This document shows, piece by piece, positions 22,860 to 33,721 of a DNA stretch of 64,000 bases. A model generated the notes under the pieces. It saw nothing but the letters and a program-made list of their open reading frames with translations. It had not been told where the DNA came from and searched no databases. Origin of the DNA: Aricia agestis (Eukaryota > Arthropoda > Insecta > Lepidoptera > Lycaenidae); NCBI RefSeq assembly GCF_905147365.1, contig NC_056409.1, positions 935,001 through 999,000 of the forward strand, in the 5' to 3' direction. How positions within the stretch are numbered: position 1 is the first letter of the stretch; each line of letters starts with the position of its first letter. The translations under genes and the position numbers were made by a program.

Positions 22860-23689
22860 TTCCTAGTTCCTACCTAAGGATAAGGATAACACAGAATCGT
22901 GATAAATACTGATTAATGAAAAGTTTCTTTCGAGTATTCAGGAGGTTATCCGTTATATTATTTGAACAACTGAAATTCCCCAAATATACTAAAGATTCGG
23001 TCGAAACAAAGAAGAATCATCAGCTATTTTAAAACAGGTCAATCCTCATTGAGAAAAGTAGCCATCAAGACTCAAAAGATAGAAGACAAAAATATTTTAA
23101 CTTGACCTTACAATGATAGCTGTTGTGAATAGTGTTTCATTTGGGATGAGAAAAGTTCATTACTTGACTCATTCCAAATATTCTTTGGTGAACAAAGTGT
23201 TAAGTGCCAAAAACATCACGTCTGTACTTCCATTATAGATCCAGAGACTATCAATTTAAACAGGCCTCGATGAAATTTGTAATAATAGAATATATTGAAA
23301 ATATTTTCCCTTTATATCTTCAAATTATTCATGTCTCTGCCATCGCCGCAATACTCATATCCTCGTTCTCACAACACAATAGTGAGACTAATATGTCAGT
23401 CTGTTTGTACGACAACTTGTTTTATATTTATTGCTTCAATGGACGCATTCGTTATTATCAAACACAAGATTGAAAGTCACGTTTATGGCAATCAATTGTA
23501 AAACACGTATTATAGACTCTACAATTTGTCGTAAAGTGTTTTTCGAAGTGAGTAAATTTTTCATACAAGTAATAAATTCTAGGGATTTTGTAAGTAAACG
23601 AAGATTACCATTTTTGTCCTTACTATTGGAAAGTAGTCAAAAATTCATATGAAGACTACACCATAACGTGATAAAAGCATCTCTCTCTT

Positions 23690-23912
23690 ACTCAGACTCT
23701 ATCTTAACATTTTGTTGTACCAGTGTGCAGACTAGCTCAGCCTATTCTTATACATTTGTGCCGTCTCTATCAAAGCATTATATTCTAATAGCTTGCGTGT
23801 TACACAGCCAGTATACCTAAATATTTCTAATAGCTGAGTGCTGACTCTATCTAAATATTTTCTTATAGCTGTGTGTAGATTGTTGCCTCTACCTAAACAT
23901 TTTCTAAACCAG
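23690..23912. repeat. Degenerate ~40-bp minisatellite
   Basis: At least five diverged units share CTCTATCTAAATATTTTCTAATAGCTG-type content: a TCTAT/CTACC start, an A/T-rich core with ATTTTCT, and a GTGTG end. They run back to back about 240-460 bp from the acceptor-distal side of Syndapin exon 2. Unit length varies between about 30 and 45 bp. It is noncoding. Confidence 0.45.
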
Positions 23913-24154
23913 GATTATCCCGCCCAGCCTCCTAATTTACTCTCAACAACCTTCACCTAATCGGACCCGATTAAGTGAACTTGCGAGTAGACTTCCAGGG
24001 AGGACCACCGAGGTATGTGGGACTCCCCGGGGCGGACGTAAGACCCGCACCGGGACTACACACTAAAACCCCAACGGTGTTCCTGCTCCTGAAGGTTGAA
24101 CTACGGACTACGGGAAACGCGTGATACACGACCGCAGATATATACTACACCTAC

Positions 24155-24303
24155 CTTGTGATAGGTGTCCTTCTGCCAGTTCTTGATCTGTGCTATGACG
24201 TCATTGACGAGACGGTCCCGCACGCTGAGGTGGAGGTCGGACAGCCGCTCCGCCTCCTCCATGCCGCCCTTCCACGCCGCCTCCATTGTGCCGTACTCGG
24301 GAC
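24155..24303 (-). CDS. Synd: Syndapin/PACSIN coding exon 2 (F-BAR domain)
   Basis: The exon is 149 nt: 2 nt completing a glycine codon, then 49 codons. It is bounded by the acceptor CTTCCCCAG (AG at 24305-24304) and the donor GTAGGT (24154-24149). Its product begins with residues PEYGTMEAAW, then GGMEEAERLSDLHLSVRD and IKNWQKDTYHK. These align with the PACSIN signature (PxYGTxExAW, EAERxSELHxxV, IKNWQKExxHK), which is diagnostic for the family within F-BAR proteins. It encodes residues 73-122 and joins in frame to the exons at 32287-32503 and 2362-2550. Confidence 0.95.
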
Positions 24304-24447
24304 CTGGGGAAGAGCAGAAAGGAGTTAATTTTAAGAAAAGCGTAAGCTATCGGGCGGCAATCATGGATTTAGGGGATGATATATATATATTAGAGCTATC
24401 GGCACCGAACTCTCTCGTACATAGGTAAATCCTTAAATATTATTGAA

Positions 24448-24486
24448 TTAAAGTTTTTAAAAGTAGGTAACTTTTAAAAACTTTAA
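24448..24486. repeat. Perfect 17-bp AT-rich hairpin
   Basis: The arm TTAAAGTTTTTAAAAGT (24448-24464) is exactly complemented by 24470-24486 across a 5-bp loop. It lies 145 bp inside the intron upstream of Syndapin exon 2. No function is assigned. Confidence 0.6.
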
Positions 24487-25048
24487 CTTGCTAAATAGCT
24501 TATCTCCGTGTATGCCTATCATAGTAAATCTGTTGTGGGTTGAAGGTTTACTAACATTGAATCTGTTTGGAAATAAAGAGAGAATTCACAAAGAAAGAGC
24601 AAAAAAATTGCAAAATTCTGCGATGTCTTAATGCGCCATTGGTATTTTATATTTATTGTAGCCTCTAATCAATGAACGACAAATTCTCTCCACATTTTGA
24701 CGAAGAACGAAATTGTCTCTTTGGTAAGTTAAAAACTCATCATTTTATAGTTCTCAAACATAAGATCACGTTGTTTACATAATCGATGATCTCAGTAGTA
24801 CACGGCCGCGATGTTAATATTGTATGTACATCGTGATATAACTATAACTAGGATGTATATCCGTATGAGATCATTTTGTATGAACAACACCGATATTAAT
24901 CAACCAAGTGCAGCATCGTAAAATCGTTGTTATGAATTTATTTTCTTAACACAAAATAAAATTTACATCATCAAACAATATGTAATGAATTCTACAAAAG
25001 CTAATAAATTGAAATACATTGAAATTGAATCTCTTTAAAATCTATCTG

Positions 25049-25243
25049 CGGGGCTAAAATGGTCACATTTAGCAATTCCTCTCAATCAATTTAGCAAATG
25101 AATTGTCAAAACCGCCAAACTGACAAATGTCAAATTAGTACGAGTTACTAGACATGAATGCAAGCAGACTTTCATTTTGCGATTTAAAAAAAATAAATCA
25201 TATTATGATTCATAATATTGTGATTCTCCAAATTTTAGCCCCG
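25049..25243 (+). mobile_element. MITE family 'GGGGCTAAAATGG', copy 4
   Basis: It begins CGGGGCTAAAATGGTCAC and ends AAATTTTAGCCCCG, with a slightly decayed right arm. CTG flanks both sides (25046-25048 and 25244-25246). The interior and orientation match the copy at 21274. Confidence 0.75.
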
Positions 25244-25999
25244 CTGATTACACTTACCCAGTGGAGATGGGAGACAGTGCTCTCAGGCAATAAAATTGGT
25301 GTAATCGAGCCTTAAGTTCTCGAGATATTGTATATTCGGATCGATTAGGCTACAAAACTTTGGAGTGTTCGATGTCGAGATTTATTTTTACCGCGGAAGT
25401 CATCTGTTTCTAATAAAATGATATATTAAATATTACGAACCTCATGCCAATAAATCTCAGTCGGATATAATAATTATTATTACATAATTATTTTAATGGC
25501 CACTCGCAAGGAAATAAAGAAATACATCTTACGAGCTAGCGCCTTTCATGTCGTCGGGCGGAATTCATTAAATTCTCTTTCACTTTCAAATACATACAAA
25601 ATGTTATGATAACACTTTCCATGAATTTATTAACGCTTACATGTTAATGTTTTAAATATTAAACTACCATGTTCTTGTGTTTTCTGGAAATCCTGTAAGG
25701 TGGCTACGTCTATGGATTTTTCTGAATTATGAGTACTCGTATAGATTCCAAATATTCTGTCAAAGACTTTGAAGCAGTGACCGATCCATACCAATATAAC
25801 AACTAAACTATGTCTGTGTGTATTTCACCTCTTCACGCAAATACCGCTTATAAAATTTCGCGATACATTCCGGTCCTTTTGAGAAAATTTTGGGTCTCTC
25901 AAAGTTTCAAGCGACTAGTACTGTATTTAAACTTTCTTTACAGTGATCTAGCGTTTACACTCCACGCAATAGTCTCTGCCTATGCATATTAGGGGGCGA

Positions 26000-26488
26000 T
26001 TTCCGGTAGACGAGGAATGGGTTCGCAAACTGAGCAGGAAGCAATGGGTTGAGACCTAACTTGAACACTCTAAGGCACTAATTTCTGGCTTCAACAAGAA
26101 ACTGTCAGGAATAGTGCTCACCATGGGAAGGAATCAATTAAGAATCCTTACCAGAAGTCTAACTGGGCACTGCAAGCTCAATAAGCACCTTAACAGAATG
26201 GGTGTTAGTAGCTCAATGACTTGCAGATTCTGCGAGGAGGAGGATGAAACACCTATACACCTTCTCCTTGACTGCCCTGCTCTACTACAGAGCAGGAACA
26301 GGCACCTTGGTTGCTACGAATACACATCCACCGAGGAAATTCGTGGCACCAACCCCAACCACATCGTTCAATTTATGAGCAGCATTGGGTTGGGGACGGT
26401 ACTCTAATGCGAAGGAGTCACAATAGATCCTCAAGGGTCGCAGTGACATCAGGGCTACTTGACCTGCCTTCAGCAAAAAAAAAAAAAA
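26000..26488 (+). pseudogene. 5'-truncated LINE C-terminus (RNase H tail and CCHC) with poly(A)
   Basis: The reading frame ending at 26407 contains GRNQLRILTRSLTGHCKLN and a CX2CX8HX4C zinc-binding motif (CRFCEEEDETPIHLLLDC). This is the C-terminal region that follows RNase H in several non-LTR retrotransposon clades. Upstream, the same frame reads EEWVRKLSRKQWVET and then meets a TAA, so the copy is dead. After the stop comes about 65 bp of 3' UTR and a run of 14 A (26475-26488). It is a typical 5'-truncated retrotransposition product. Confidence 0.75.
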
Positions 26489-26805
26489 GCATAATGGCAA
26501 CGATTACGTCTAGCACTTTAGCAATGCTAATATGCAATGTGCTAATGTGACAACGTCTTCAATCTCCACGTGACCCTTTAGGACCTAGGTATGCAACAGG
26601 CCAATATGATTGCAACACTGAAGATTTTAAGGCCCTATTAATATTCACAACTTCTATCCGGTCAAAATATCTTGGAGACTTAGATAAACCCGTACCTCAA
26701 TTCTAGTTTTTGTTTGGATCATAATTGCAGCTTCAGTATATTTCGATCCAGTGGTTTCCTATCAAACTTTAACGTAGTAATAATTGGTACTAGAGTGAAA
26801 TGACC

Positions 26806-26994
26806 AGTGATTGGACAGTACTAGTCTTTGGCCAGAGCACAAAAACACAATATTTATTAAAGTCGCTTTAAAAACTACCTGTTTTTCTTTAAAATCACGC
26901 GTTATATTACTTTAGAAACAGGTAGTTTCTAAAGCAACCTTAATAAATATTGTGTTTTTGAGCTTTGTCTAATGACTGGTACTGTCCAATCACT
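26806..26994. mobile_element. Hairpin MITE (AGTGATTGGACAGTAC ends)
   Basis: The terminal AGTGATTGGACAGTAC and its complement open arms of about 90 bp that also share AAAAACACAATATTTATTAA and ACTACCTGTTT. The total is 189 bp with a small loop. I could not confirm a target duplication. The CAGTG-like start hints at hAT, but this is weak. Confidence 0.65.
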
Positions 26995-27356
26995 AGTTAT
27001 TTACCTCATAATTAATTATTTTATGAGAATCATATTTTGGTTTTTGATCGGGTCGGGCACGACTGAAACTGGCTGACATCGTAATTTTGATATTGTTATT
27101 GGTCAGGGAGCCCTAGAACAATTCTTTTTTATAACTATCAAGCAAATGTTTTGTGAGTAGCTTCATTTTGATAAGACAAACAACATTTTTATCTGTGAAA
27201 AATCTTGAAAATAGTAGCTAACAGAGATAGAAAGGATTTCATACTTTGATTTGATGATCCTAAAATATGGATTGTTCTATTTGTAGGACAATGTTACTCT
27301 TAAATTATATAACTATTAAACTACCAATATAAAAAAAATCAGCTTGTTAGGGACTA

Positions 27357-27426
27357 GGGTTCCGTTTTAGGGTACCGTAGTCAACCAAGTTTTGTTGATT
27401 ACAGAACCCTAAAACGAGGAATCCTA
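27357..27426. repeat. Short inverted repeat of the GGTTCCGTTTTAGGGT type
   Basis: The left arm GGTTCCGTTTTAGGGT with ...GTAGTCAAC is mirrored by GTTGATTACAGAACCC and AAAACGAGGAATCC, giving a 70-bp hairpin. The sequence resembles the start of the RTE-like repeat at 18630. Confidence 0.45.
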
Positions 27427-29232
27427 ACCAGTACATCAGATACCAGGATATTTTTACAGTATTTGATTTAATTTAGCGTCCAGAATTCTTTAAATTCGGT
27501 AAGCCCAATGCATCCGAGTGCACACGAGTTAAGGGGATACACCAGGGGCGAGAGAAATTGAAAATATGTATTTGAAAATGTATTGCTGTCTCACCAATCT
27601 CAAGTCTCAAGACAAAAGTTCTAATAAAAGAACAGAAAATCTTCGATTCGTTGTCCGCTGATTCCTTCTCCAAAACTTAACCGATTTAAGTACTTTTTTC
27701 ATTAAGAATTAAAGCAAGGCTTGAGCTGTGTTCCTATGTTTTATTTTTTTTTATATATTTTAGCCAGTTTTGTTTTCTGGGTGTTTGAACACAGAGCAAA
27801 ATCTGGCCATTTTTTTGGGTTTTTGGACGTTCTAGAAAACATAGGGACATGCTAATAGTGGCCATAGATATTCAGGGAAATAATCATAACTCTACCGGCA
27901 TTATCCAGGGAGGAAATAGGGGACAACGTTTGTATGGAAAAACGGCGGTGTGGACTCCTCTTAATCATCGTCGCATCAACCGACAGAGGGAGGGCGTAGG
28001 TCACCGTCAGCGGTCAGACGTCAGTGCAGCTTACATAACAGCCTCTCGCAACTGCTGGGTGCATCTGGCCAGTCGCATACCTCTGATAAAAGAACCTGCA
28101 CATTGTTATTAAGGTGTCTAAACAGTCTAATTACAGATGTGCATATTCGTGCGACTGTGGTGTTTAGACAGTTTTGTTAGGAGAAAGACAGATGAGGGCT
28201 GTAATAGCTGCAAAAACACATCAGACAGGGGAATGTTTTCAGTACAATAATTCAATGTATCCAAAGTTTATGTTACCGGACGTACCTATATCAGCAACGC
28301 TTCCATTGCAAGACTACTTAAAATTGGCCAGATGCGTTTACTTGCATCACACAGACAGCAGCTCACCAACAGGTATGCATGATGCGTGTGCAAAACAGCT
28401 CGCAACGGGTCGAAACGGCCAGTGATTCGTAAGTCAATCGAAATTTCGGGCGTGCGTGGAATAACCGATCGATTCACTAATAACTTTCCATTTCGATGTC
28501 AATGTTGTATTCGTAACGCATCTCGTTACTCAATGGAACGTGAACATTTTTCTTTCGTTCGGTGATTGCAAAACACCATTTCGTAATTAAACGGAGCTTG
28601 GATTTTTTATCCTCTATACTTTTGCGGTCCAGAAGGCAGTAAATATCGAATCCACTACTCCAATGTAACAATAGCAAATTCGATCATCAAAATTTGTAAA
28701 TAAGTATTTTTTTGAACATTAAATTCGAAATGAATGTTAAAAAATTATTCTACTATTAAAAAATGAGCTGGACATTCAGACAAAGCAACAGTTTTCCCAT
28801 TACCAAATCCCTCTTCGACTATCAGGCTCCTTCGGTAATAAATAATAATTCACAGATTAATACAAAATTACAAATTAACAATACATAAAAAATTAGCATT
28901 GACAATAATTAAACAGTCAAACCGTCAATCCCATCGACAGTGGGTGTGGTAGCGCCATAAAAACGCGCTCTAGAAAGCATCAACGCATTAGCTGAACGTT
29001 TCATAATTGGTATTTGGTACTCTACATTTATGTAATTAAGTACTAAGGTGTAGGTAACCTATTAAACAGTTATTTATTTTCATGACTAGTTAATTATAGA
29101 CTAGTAACGATTAGTAACAATTTCACTTTCTGTACAGTTAGTATTCAATTGTTTAATGTTTAGTTACTGTTTAAAGCGTATTAAATTGAAAATATACATT
29201 GTTCGATTTAACCACATGATTATATCATTATA

Positions 29233-29466
29233 CGAGCTTTTGCCCGAGGCTTCGCTCGCGTTAAGAAGTATTATTATATACAAACTTTCATCCCCTATTT
29301 GAACCCCTTGGGGTTGGAATTTATCAAAATTCTTTCTTAGCGGATGCCTACGTCATAACATCTACCTGCATGCCAAATTTCAGCCCGATCCGTCCAGTGG
29401 TTTGGGCTGTGCGTTGATAGATCACTATGTCAATCAGTCAGTCACCTTTGAGTTTTATATATAGAA
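29233..29466 (-). repeat. Helitron-like interspersed repeat, minus copy
   Basis: On the minus strand it runs from TCTATATATAAAACTC through GGTGACTGACTGATTGAC, GCACAGCCCAAACCACTGG, GGCATGCAGGTAGATG and GGCATCCGCTAAGAAAG to GCGAAGCCTCGGGCAAAAGC. I recognise this family as common in Lepidoptera. Its usual CTAG end is degraded here. Confidence 0.5.
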
Positions 29467-29989
29467 GAAGAAGAAGAAGATGAGAAGGGTTAAAAAAACT
29501 CATTAAGTTTTCACCTTCTTAAAGAATTCTAAATTGAAAAACATTGTTAACTTTAAGTATATTTTCAGTGTTCAACCGTAAGAGCAAGTTTAATACGAGT
29601 AGTTTGCACTTATCGGCAGAACGCAGGCGAGCAAAGCAAGAGGCGTTTTTTATCAGGGCTCAGCGATCATCGTTTTTCTTATACTTCCATAATTAATAAT
29701 AATGGTTGTACATAAATTATAAATAGCCCTCACAGACACGTTCGGAGACGAAGTTTACCTAACAATTACGCTTGTATACTGTCATTGTGTCAGTGTCGCG
29801 GGCAGAGGCCAAATCCACTTCCTCGTCGCTCGATTCCGCATTCGGTGTAAACTCCATGTAATTCCCATGACCTCTGCCCAAACATAATAAACAACTTTAA
29901 GGTGTATTCATAACTAATATGACGTTTCCGTTATTAAATTCCACTAGTTACTAGAACTTAAACATCTGATTCTATGGCTCAATTACACC

Positions 29990-30164
29990 CATATAATAAA
30001 CACGAAAGTGTGCCTGTCCGCCTGTTACCTCTTCACGCCCAAACCACTGAACCGATTTGAAATTTGGTAGAGAGATACTTTGAGTCCCGGGGAAGGACAT
30101 AATATAACGATTTTTGTCTCGAAAAAATGATACAGTTTCCGCGCGATAAACTGGAGTCGTCTAG
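29990..30164 (+). repeat. Helitron-like interspersed repeat with CTAG end
   Basis: It contains CACGAAAGTGTGCCTG, TTACCTCTTCACGCCC, AAACCACTGAACCG, ACTTTGAGTCCCGG and GCGCGATAAACTGG, and ends GTCGTCTAG before a T. It is the same family as the copies at 21115 and 45573. Confidence 0.5.
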
Positions 30165-32286
30165 TTAATTGGACTTGTCTTTAGCTTCTACTTTTCGTGT
30201 TTTAACAAACTTTTTAACTGCTATCAAGAAGGTCGTGTAATATGCTGGGCTATGGATTTTTTGTATGTTCAACGATCACTTCGGCGTTTTCGGATCGATG
30301 TTTGTGAAGCTCGAAAATTTATATTTCCAAGCTTGACACGTAGATACTGATATATCTCTTTAATTTAGTCCTTACATAGTTATTTGAGAAGACCCTTCTC
30401 AAGTCGCATAATGAAATGAAACTGACACTTTTTGCGTCCTTTTACCGATTAACTATCAGCAGATTTTGCTATTATAATGCATTTTTAATATATTTTCATT
30501 CGTTCCTAGATTCGGTCTGGATAATAGCACCACGTGTATTCTTATAACATAAGTCAAGAGAAGGTCTGATTTTTGGAGTATTGGACCCATCGGACTGCGT
30601 TTTATTTCTTATTTAAGTGCCACTTTGTCGATTACAAGTAATTCCAAAAAAGTTTTCATAAAAAATCCCTAGTAGTTGAATCAGAGTATTGTTTTGCACA
30701 AATCGTGATGCGCACATCAGATAAACACTACTATCTGTAACAGTAACCGAGCTGGCGTCCCACAATCAGCTGTGCGATTACAATGGAACTGTTAATATTC
30801 TTGGGAAACTCTTTAATTATATCCAAACATTAGCACATTATAAACTTCATTAAAACATTACTCCGTGGTATAGAAATTTGTTTTGATGTCTATTTACTCA
30901 GTACAAAGAAACACTCGCTTCAGTGATCATCACTGTGTAAGCGTAAACAATTTCTATACTGGATGCAGGACTAGATTGAAACATGGGGAAAGTGCTCATC
31001 CAGTAAATAAACTTAATCTCAACATATCAATGAAATTGAAAAAATTTCAACAAATTTTCAACAAATTATTAAATTATCTGTTCAATATAAATATTTAACA
31101 GTCATTATCTAAGGTCTTTTTAGGAAAAGAAAATAGGTCGCAAATTTTAAGTCTTGGAAATAAATCAAAGAGTAATTTTGCTGTCTAGTGCCTAGAGGAG
31201 GTCGTAAGTTACTCCTCTCATTGAATATTATAATGATATTTATCTTTATTTAGAAACTAAGTTTCTCTTCGAGTAAATAATAAAGTACCTGTTACCTAGC
31301 ACTTACATATTACGCGGTACTGCTAAGTAAATAATTTATTTCTTATCGATTTATCTAGTGAAGAAAAGTTGTATTTGCAAGTGTTGAATTCAAATACAAA
31401 ATAAGACACACGAACGCCCCTTTGGTACAATATCGGAGAGCCCAATGGACAAAGATATTAATAAAAATAAAATAGGAGTAGAAAGTGTTATAGTTTTCCT
31501 TTCCCATACAAAGTATGAGACCGCATAAAGTTGCAGTAAACTTCAGTAATAAAGATGAAGGCATTTCATAAAACCGTGTCTCATCTAATAAGAAACTAAT
31601 GGCAGCTCCCAACGTAATAACTGTATCTGATGGTCAATAACGACTGATTACGAATTGATATCCAATTCCACGTACAAAGAACACATCAGACCAATGACAG
31701 CACGTGTGCCTTTACAGTTTACACCAAGCACACAAATCATTTATTTGTTACGTGTGAAGTTGAGAATCTGTTGAATCATTGGAAACATTAATTAACCAAG
31801 AATCAAGACTGTCAATGTTAAAGTAAGATATTATGTATTTAAATTATGTCCTACAAACCGAAATAAATTACGCTGAGAAAAGTAACGCCTGTACCAAATA
31901 TTCAAAAGGGTTTACCTTACCCTTTAATTACGATTTAACAAGAAAACTCGTTTACGAGGGACCGCACTAATTTAATAGTCTTAACCTAACCCTAGACGTA
32001 AAATAAGTTTTCATAGACCTGAGACGACAATATCTATATTTTACAGTATGTTAATATTCAAGGTAAAGTACCGCTTTGGGTGTTATTACAATTTACCACC
32101 CATAAATCTCTGATGAAGCATTGAGAATTGAGATGTTAATATTTTTAGAGATACATGTACCATCGAAGAACCATGTATGATGTGCGTATGAATCAATTTT
32201 ACTGATAGTACAATGTACATATAGGGCTGCAAACAACTAGACGTATCTCCCCATACTACCATCCAGAAACCCCCGAAAGATCTTAC

Positions 32287-32531
32287 CTTTCTCTATAAGG
32301 TCGTTCCACTTTTTCGCCCATCCTCTCAGACTCTTCGCGTACGCCTTCTCTATGTCCGCTCTCTCCTGCACCAGCGCCTGGAGCTCGCCGCACAGGCGGT
32401 GGCCCTCGTCGATGCGGCGCGTGGTGCGCTTGTAGTTGCCCGGCTCCCAGAACGAGTCGGACGTCACCGTGAGCAGCGCCTGCTCGTCGCTGTGGTGCGA
32501 CATGGCGGCGCGGCACTCGCACACCGCCCCT
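32287..32531 (-). CDS. Synd: Syndapin/PACSIN coding exon 1 with start codon (coding 32287-32503)
   Basis: The exon runs from an acceptor (TTGTTACAG, AG at 32533-32532) to a GTAAGA donor. It has 28 nt of 5' UTR, then ATG at 32503-32501 in an excellent context (GCCGCCATGT), then 72 codons plus one base. The product starts MSHHSDEQALLTVTSDSFWE, then GNYKRTTRRIDEG, LVQERADIEKAYAKSL and WAKKWNDLIEKG. This is the N-terminal F-BAR region of PACSIN (SFWExGNYKRTxRRxxDG, RAxIEKxYAxxLxxWAKKW). Syndapins work at the plasma membrane in endocytosis, membrane tubulation and postsynaptic organisation. An upstream in-frame GTG is not a plausible start. The acceptor shows that the true transcription start lies on another exon. 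Confidence 0.95.
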
Positions 32532-32729
32532 CTGTAACAAGATAATCATTTATTATGTTTAGTTGATTCTAGATCACAACCAGTGGTCCGCAGGAGCTAA
32601 ATTATGGTCCGCGAATGATTTTAATTATTTTAGCTCTGGCCTCTGAGTAACAATATTAGTCCTAGGATAGCCGACCTTTTGAAGACGATGAAAGCTGAGA
32701 AATCACATTATTAATTCTAAATTATTTTT

Positions 32730-33069
32730 TTATGAAATAAGGGGCAAGCGAGCAAACGAGTCAGCTGATTGAAAGCAACTTTCGTCGCCCATGGACACTC
32801 GGAGCATCAGATGAGCTGCAGGTGCGTTGCCGGCCTTTTAAGAGGGAATAGAGTAATAGGGTAGGGGAGGGTAGGGAAGGGAATAGGGGAGGGTAGGGAA
32901 GGAAATAGGGGAGGGTAGGTTAGGGAAAAGGGTAGGGGATTGGGCCCCCGGTAAACTCACTCACTCGGCGAAACACAGCGTATGCGCTGTTTCACGCCAG
33001 TTTTCTGTGAGCCCGTGGTATTTCTCCGGTCAAGCCGGCCTATTTGTGCCGAAGCATGTCTCTTCCATG
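32730..33069 (-). mobile_element. Internally deleted LINE derivative, minus orientation
   Basis: Read on the minus strand, the LINE 5' end (CATGGAAGAGACATGCTTCG-like, then GTTTACCGGGGGCCCAAT) is followed by a minisatellite of CCCTTCCCTACCCTCC-type repeats. Then comes the LINE 3' end (GGCCGGCAACGCACCTGCAG to CCCCTTATTTCATAA). It has the same architecture as the copy at 19256-19578. It lies 200 bp upstream of Syndapin coding exon 1, inside the presumed 5' UTR intron. Confidence 0.75.
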
Positions 33070-33720
33070 TATACCAAAGTTATTCTTTATGTAAGTTAAT
33101 TTTGAATTGTTAGTTCCTTTATAGTGGTCCCTGTTAACAATAAAAATACAAAAGTAACTTGCCTGACCAAGAAAAGGTTGGGAACTCCTGTTCTAGATTG
33201 GGATTGGGTTATCGTGGGAGGGCAAAGACTGCATCAGGATGGATAATATATTATATTACAGTAAACAATTTTTATGGACGGCCTGAATCGGACGTTCGCA
33301 CACATTAGCTTTATTCTAGCCTCCAGGTAACTTTGAAATAGCAAAAAGTTTTTTTACCAGAATATTCTAACAGATGTAGATTGCAGTAGGTAAAGGCACA
33401 AGATAAAAAGTGAAGAACAGGACAAAGTTTGTTGTTTAGATAGTTGTGTTATCATGTCAGATGTTGATTCATAAATTTTCTACATAAAAGCAGACCGTAA
33501 AAGATATATTTTGCCATTTCATTATTATCTTCTAGCGGTTTATAATGTTGAATTTTTGACATAATAATAAATTAGTACTAGTTATTACTGTTAATCGATG
33601 TGTTGTTGTATAAGTTTTTTATTTTTATTAAATAAGGGGATATAGTGGATATAACATGATTATCACCATGATTGCGTTGGTGTATAGTATGCTGCATAAT
33701 GCATGAATAATATATATTTT
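33070..33720. other. Unannotated AT-rich stretch between LINE copies
   Basis: I see no gene, repeat or clear motif here. It lies in the presumed 5' UTR intron of Syndapin. Confidence 0.5.
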
Positions 33721-33721
33721 A

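Larger units (their letters stand above)
2551..24154 (-). other. Syndapin intron between coding exons 2 and 3 (21.6 kb)
   Basis: This intron is defined by the GTAGGT donor after 24155 and the TTGTCCACAG acceptor before 2550. It carries a nested same-strand SAM-like gene (5040-5864), two long inverted repeats (8865-10067 and 10602-11987), several hairpin MITEs, a tRNA-headed SINE, an RTE-like tail and a LINE deletion derivative. In 12000-13780, 13890-15640 and 17610-18625 I see only unannotated AT-rich sequence. None of the short open frames there (for example 14020-14205) has a recognisable domain. Confidence 0.85.
24304..32286 (-). other. Syndapin intron between coding exons 1 and 2 (8 kb)
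   Basis: The donor GTAAGA (32286-32281) and acceptor CTTCCCCAG define this intron. It contains a MITE copy (25049-25243), a truncated LINE C-terminus with poly(A) (26000-26488), a hairpin MITE (26806-26994) and Helitron-like repeats (29233-30164). I see no exon in 27430-29230 or 30170-32280. Open frames there, such as 27849-28112, 28174-28425 and 31355-31612, have no recognisable domain. Confidence 0.85.

Noticed and set aside
29718..29800. Promoter with TATAAATAG and a downstream TCAGTG
   Set aside because: The spacing between the two motifs (about 70 bp) does not fit a core promoter and no exon follows. A GGGCAGAGG / CCTCTGCCC hairpin nearby was also too short to interpret.
32504..32524. 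Earlier Syndapin start seven codons upstream
   Set aside because: The upstream codon is GTG, not ATG. The ATG at 32503 has an excellent context and fits the PACSIN N-terminus.
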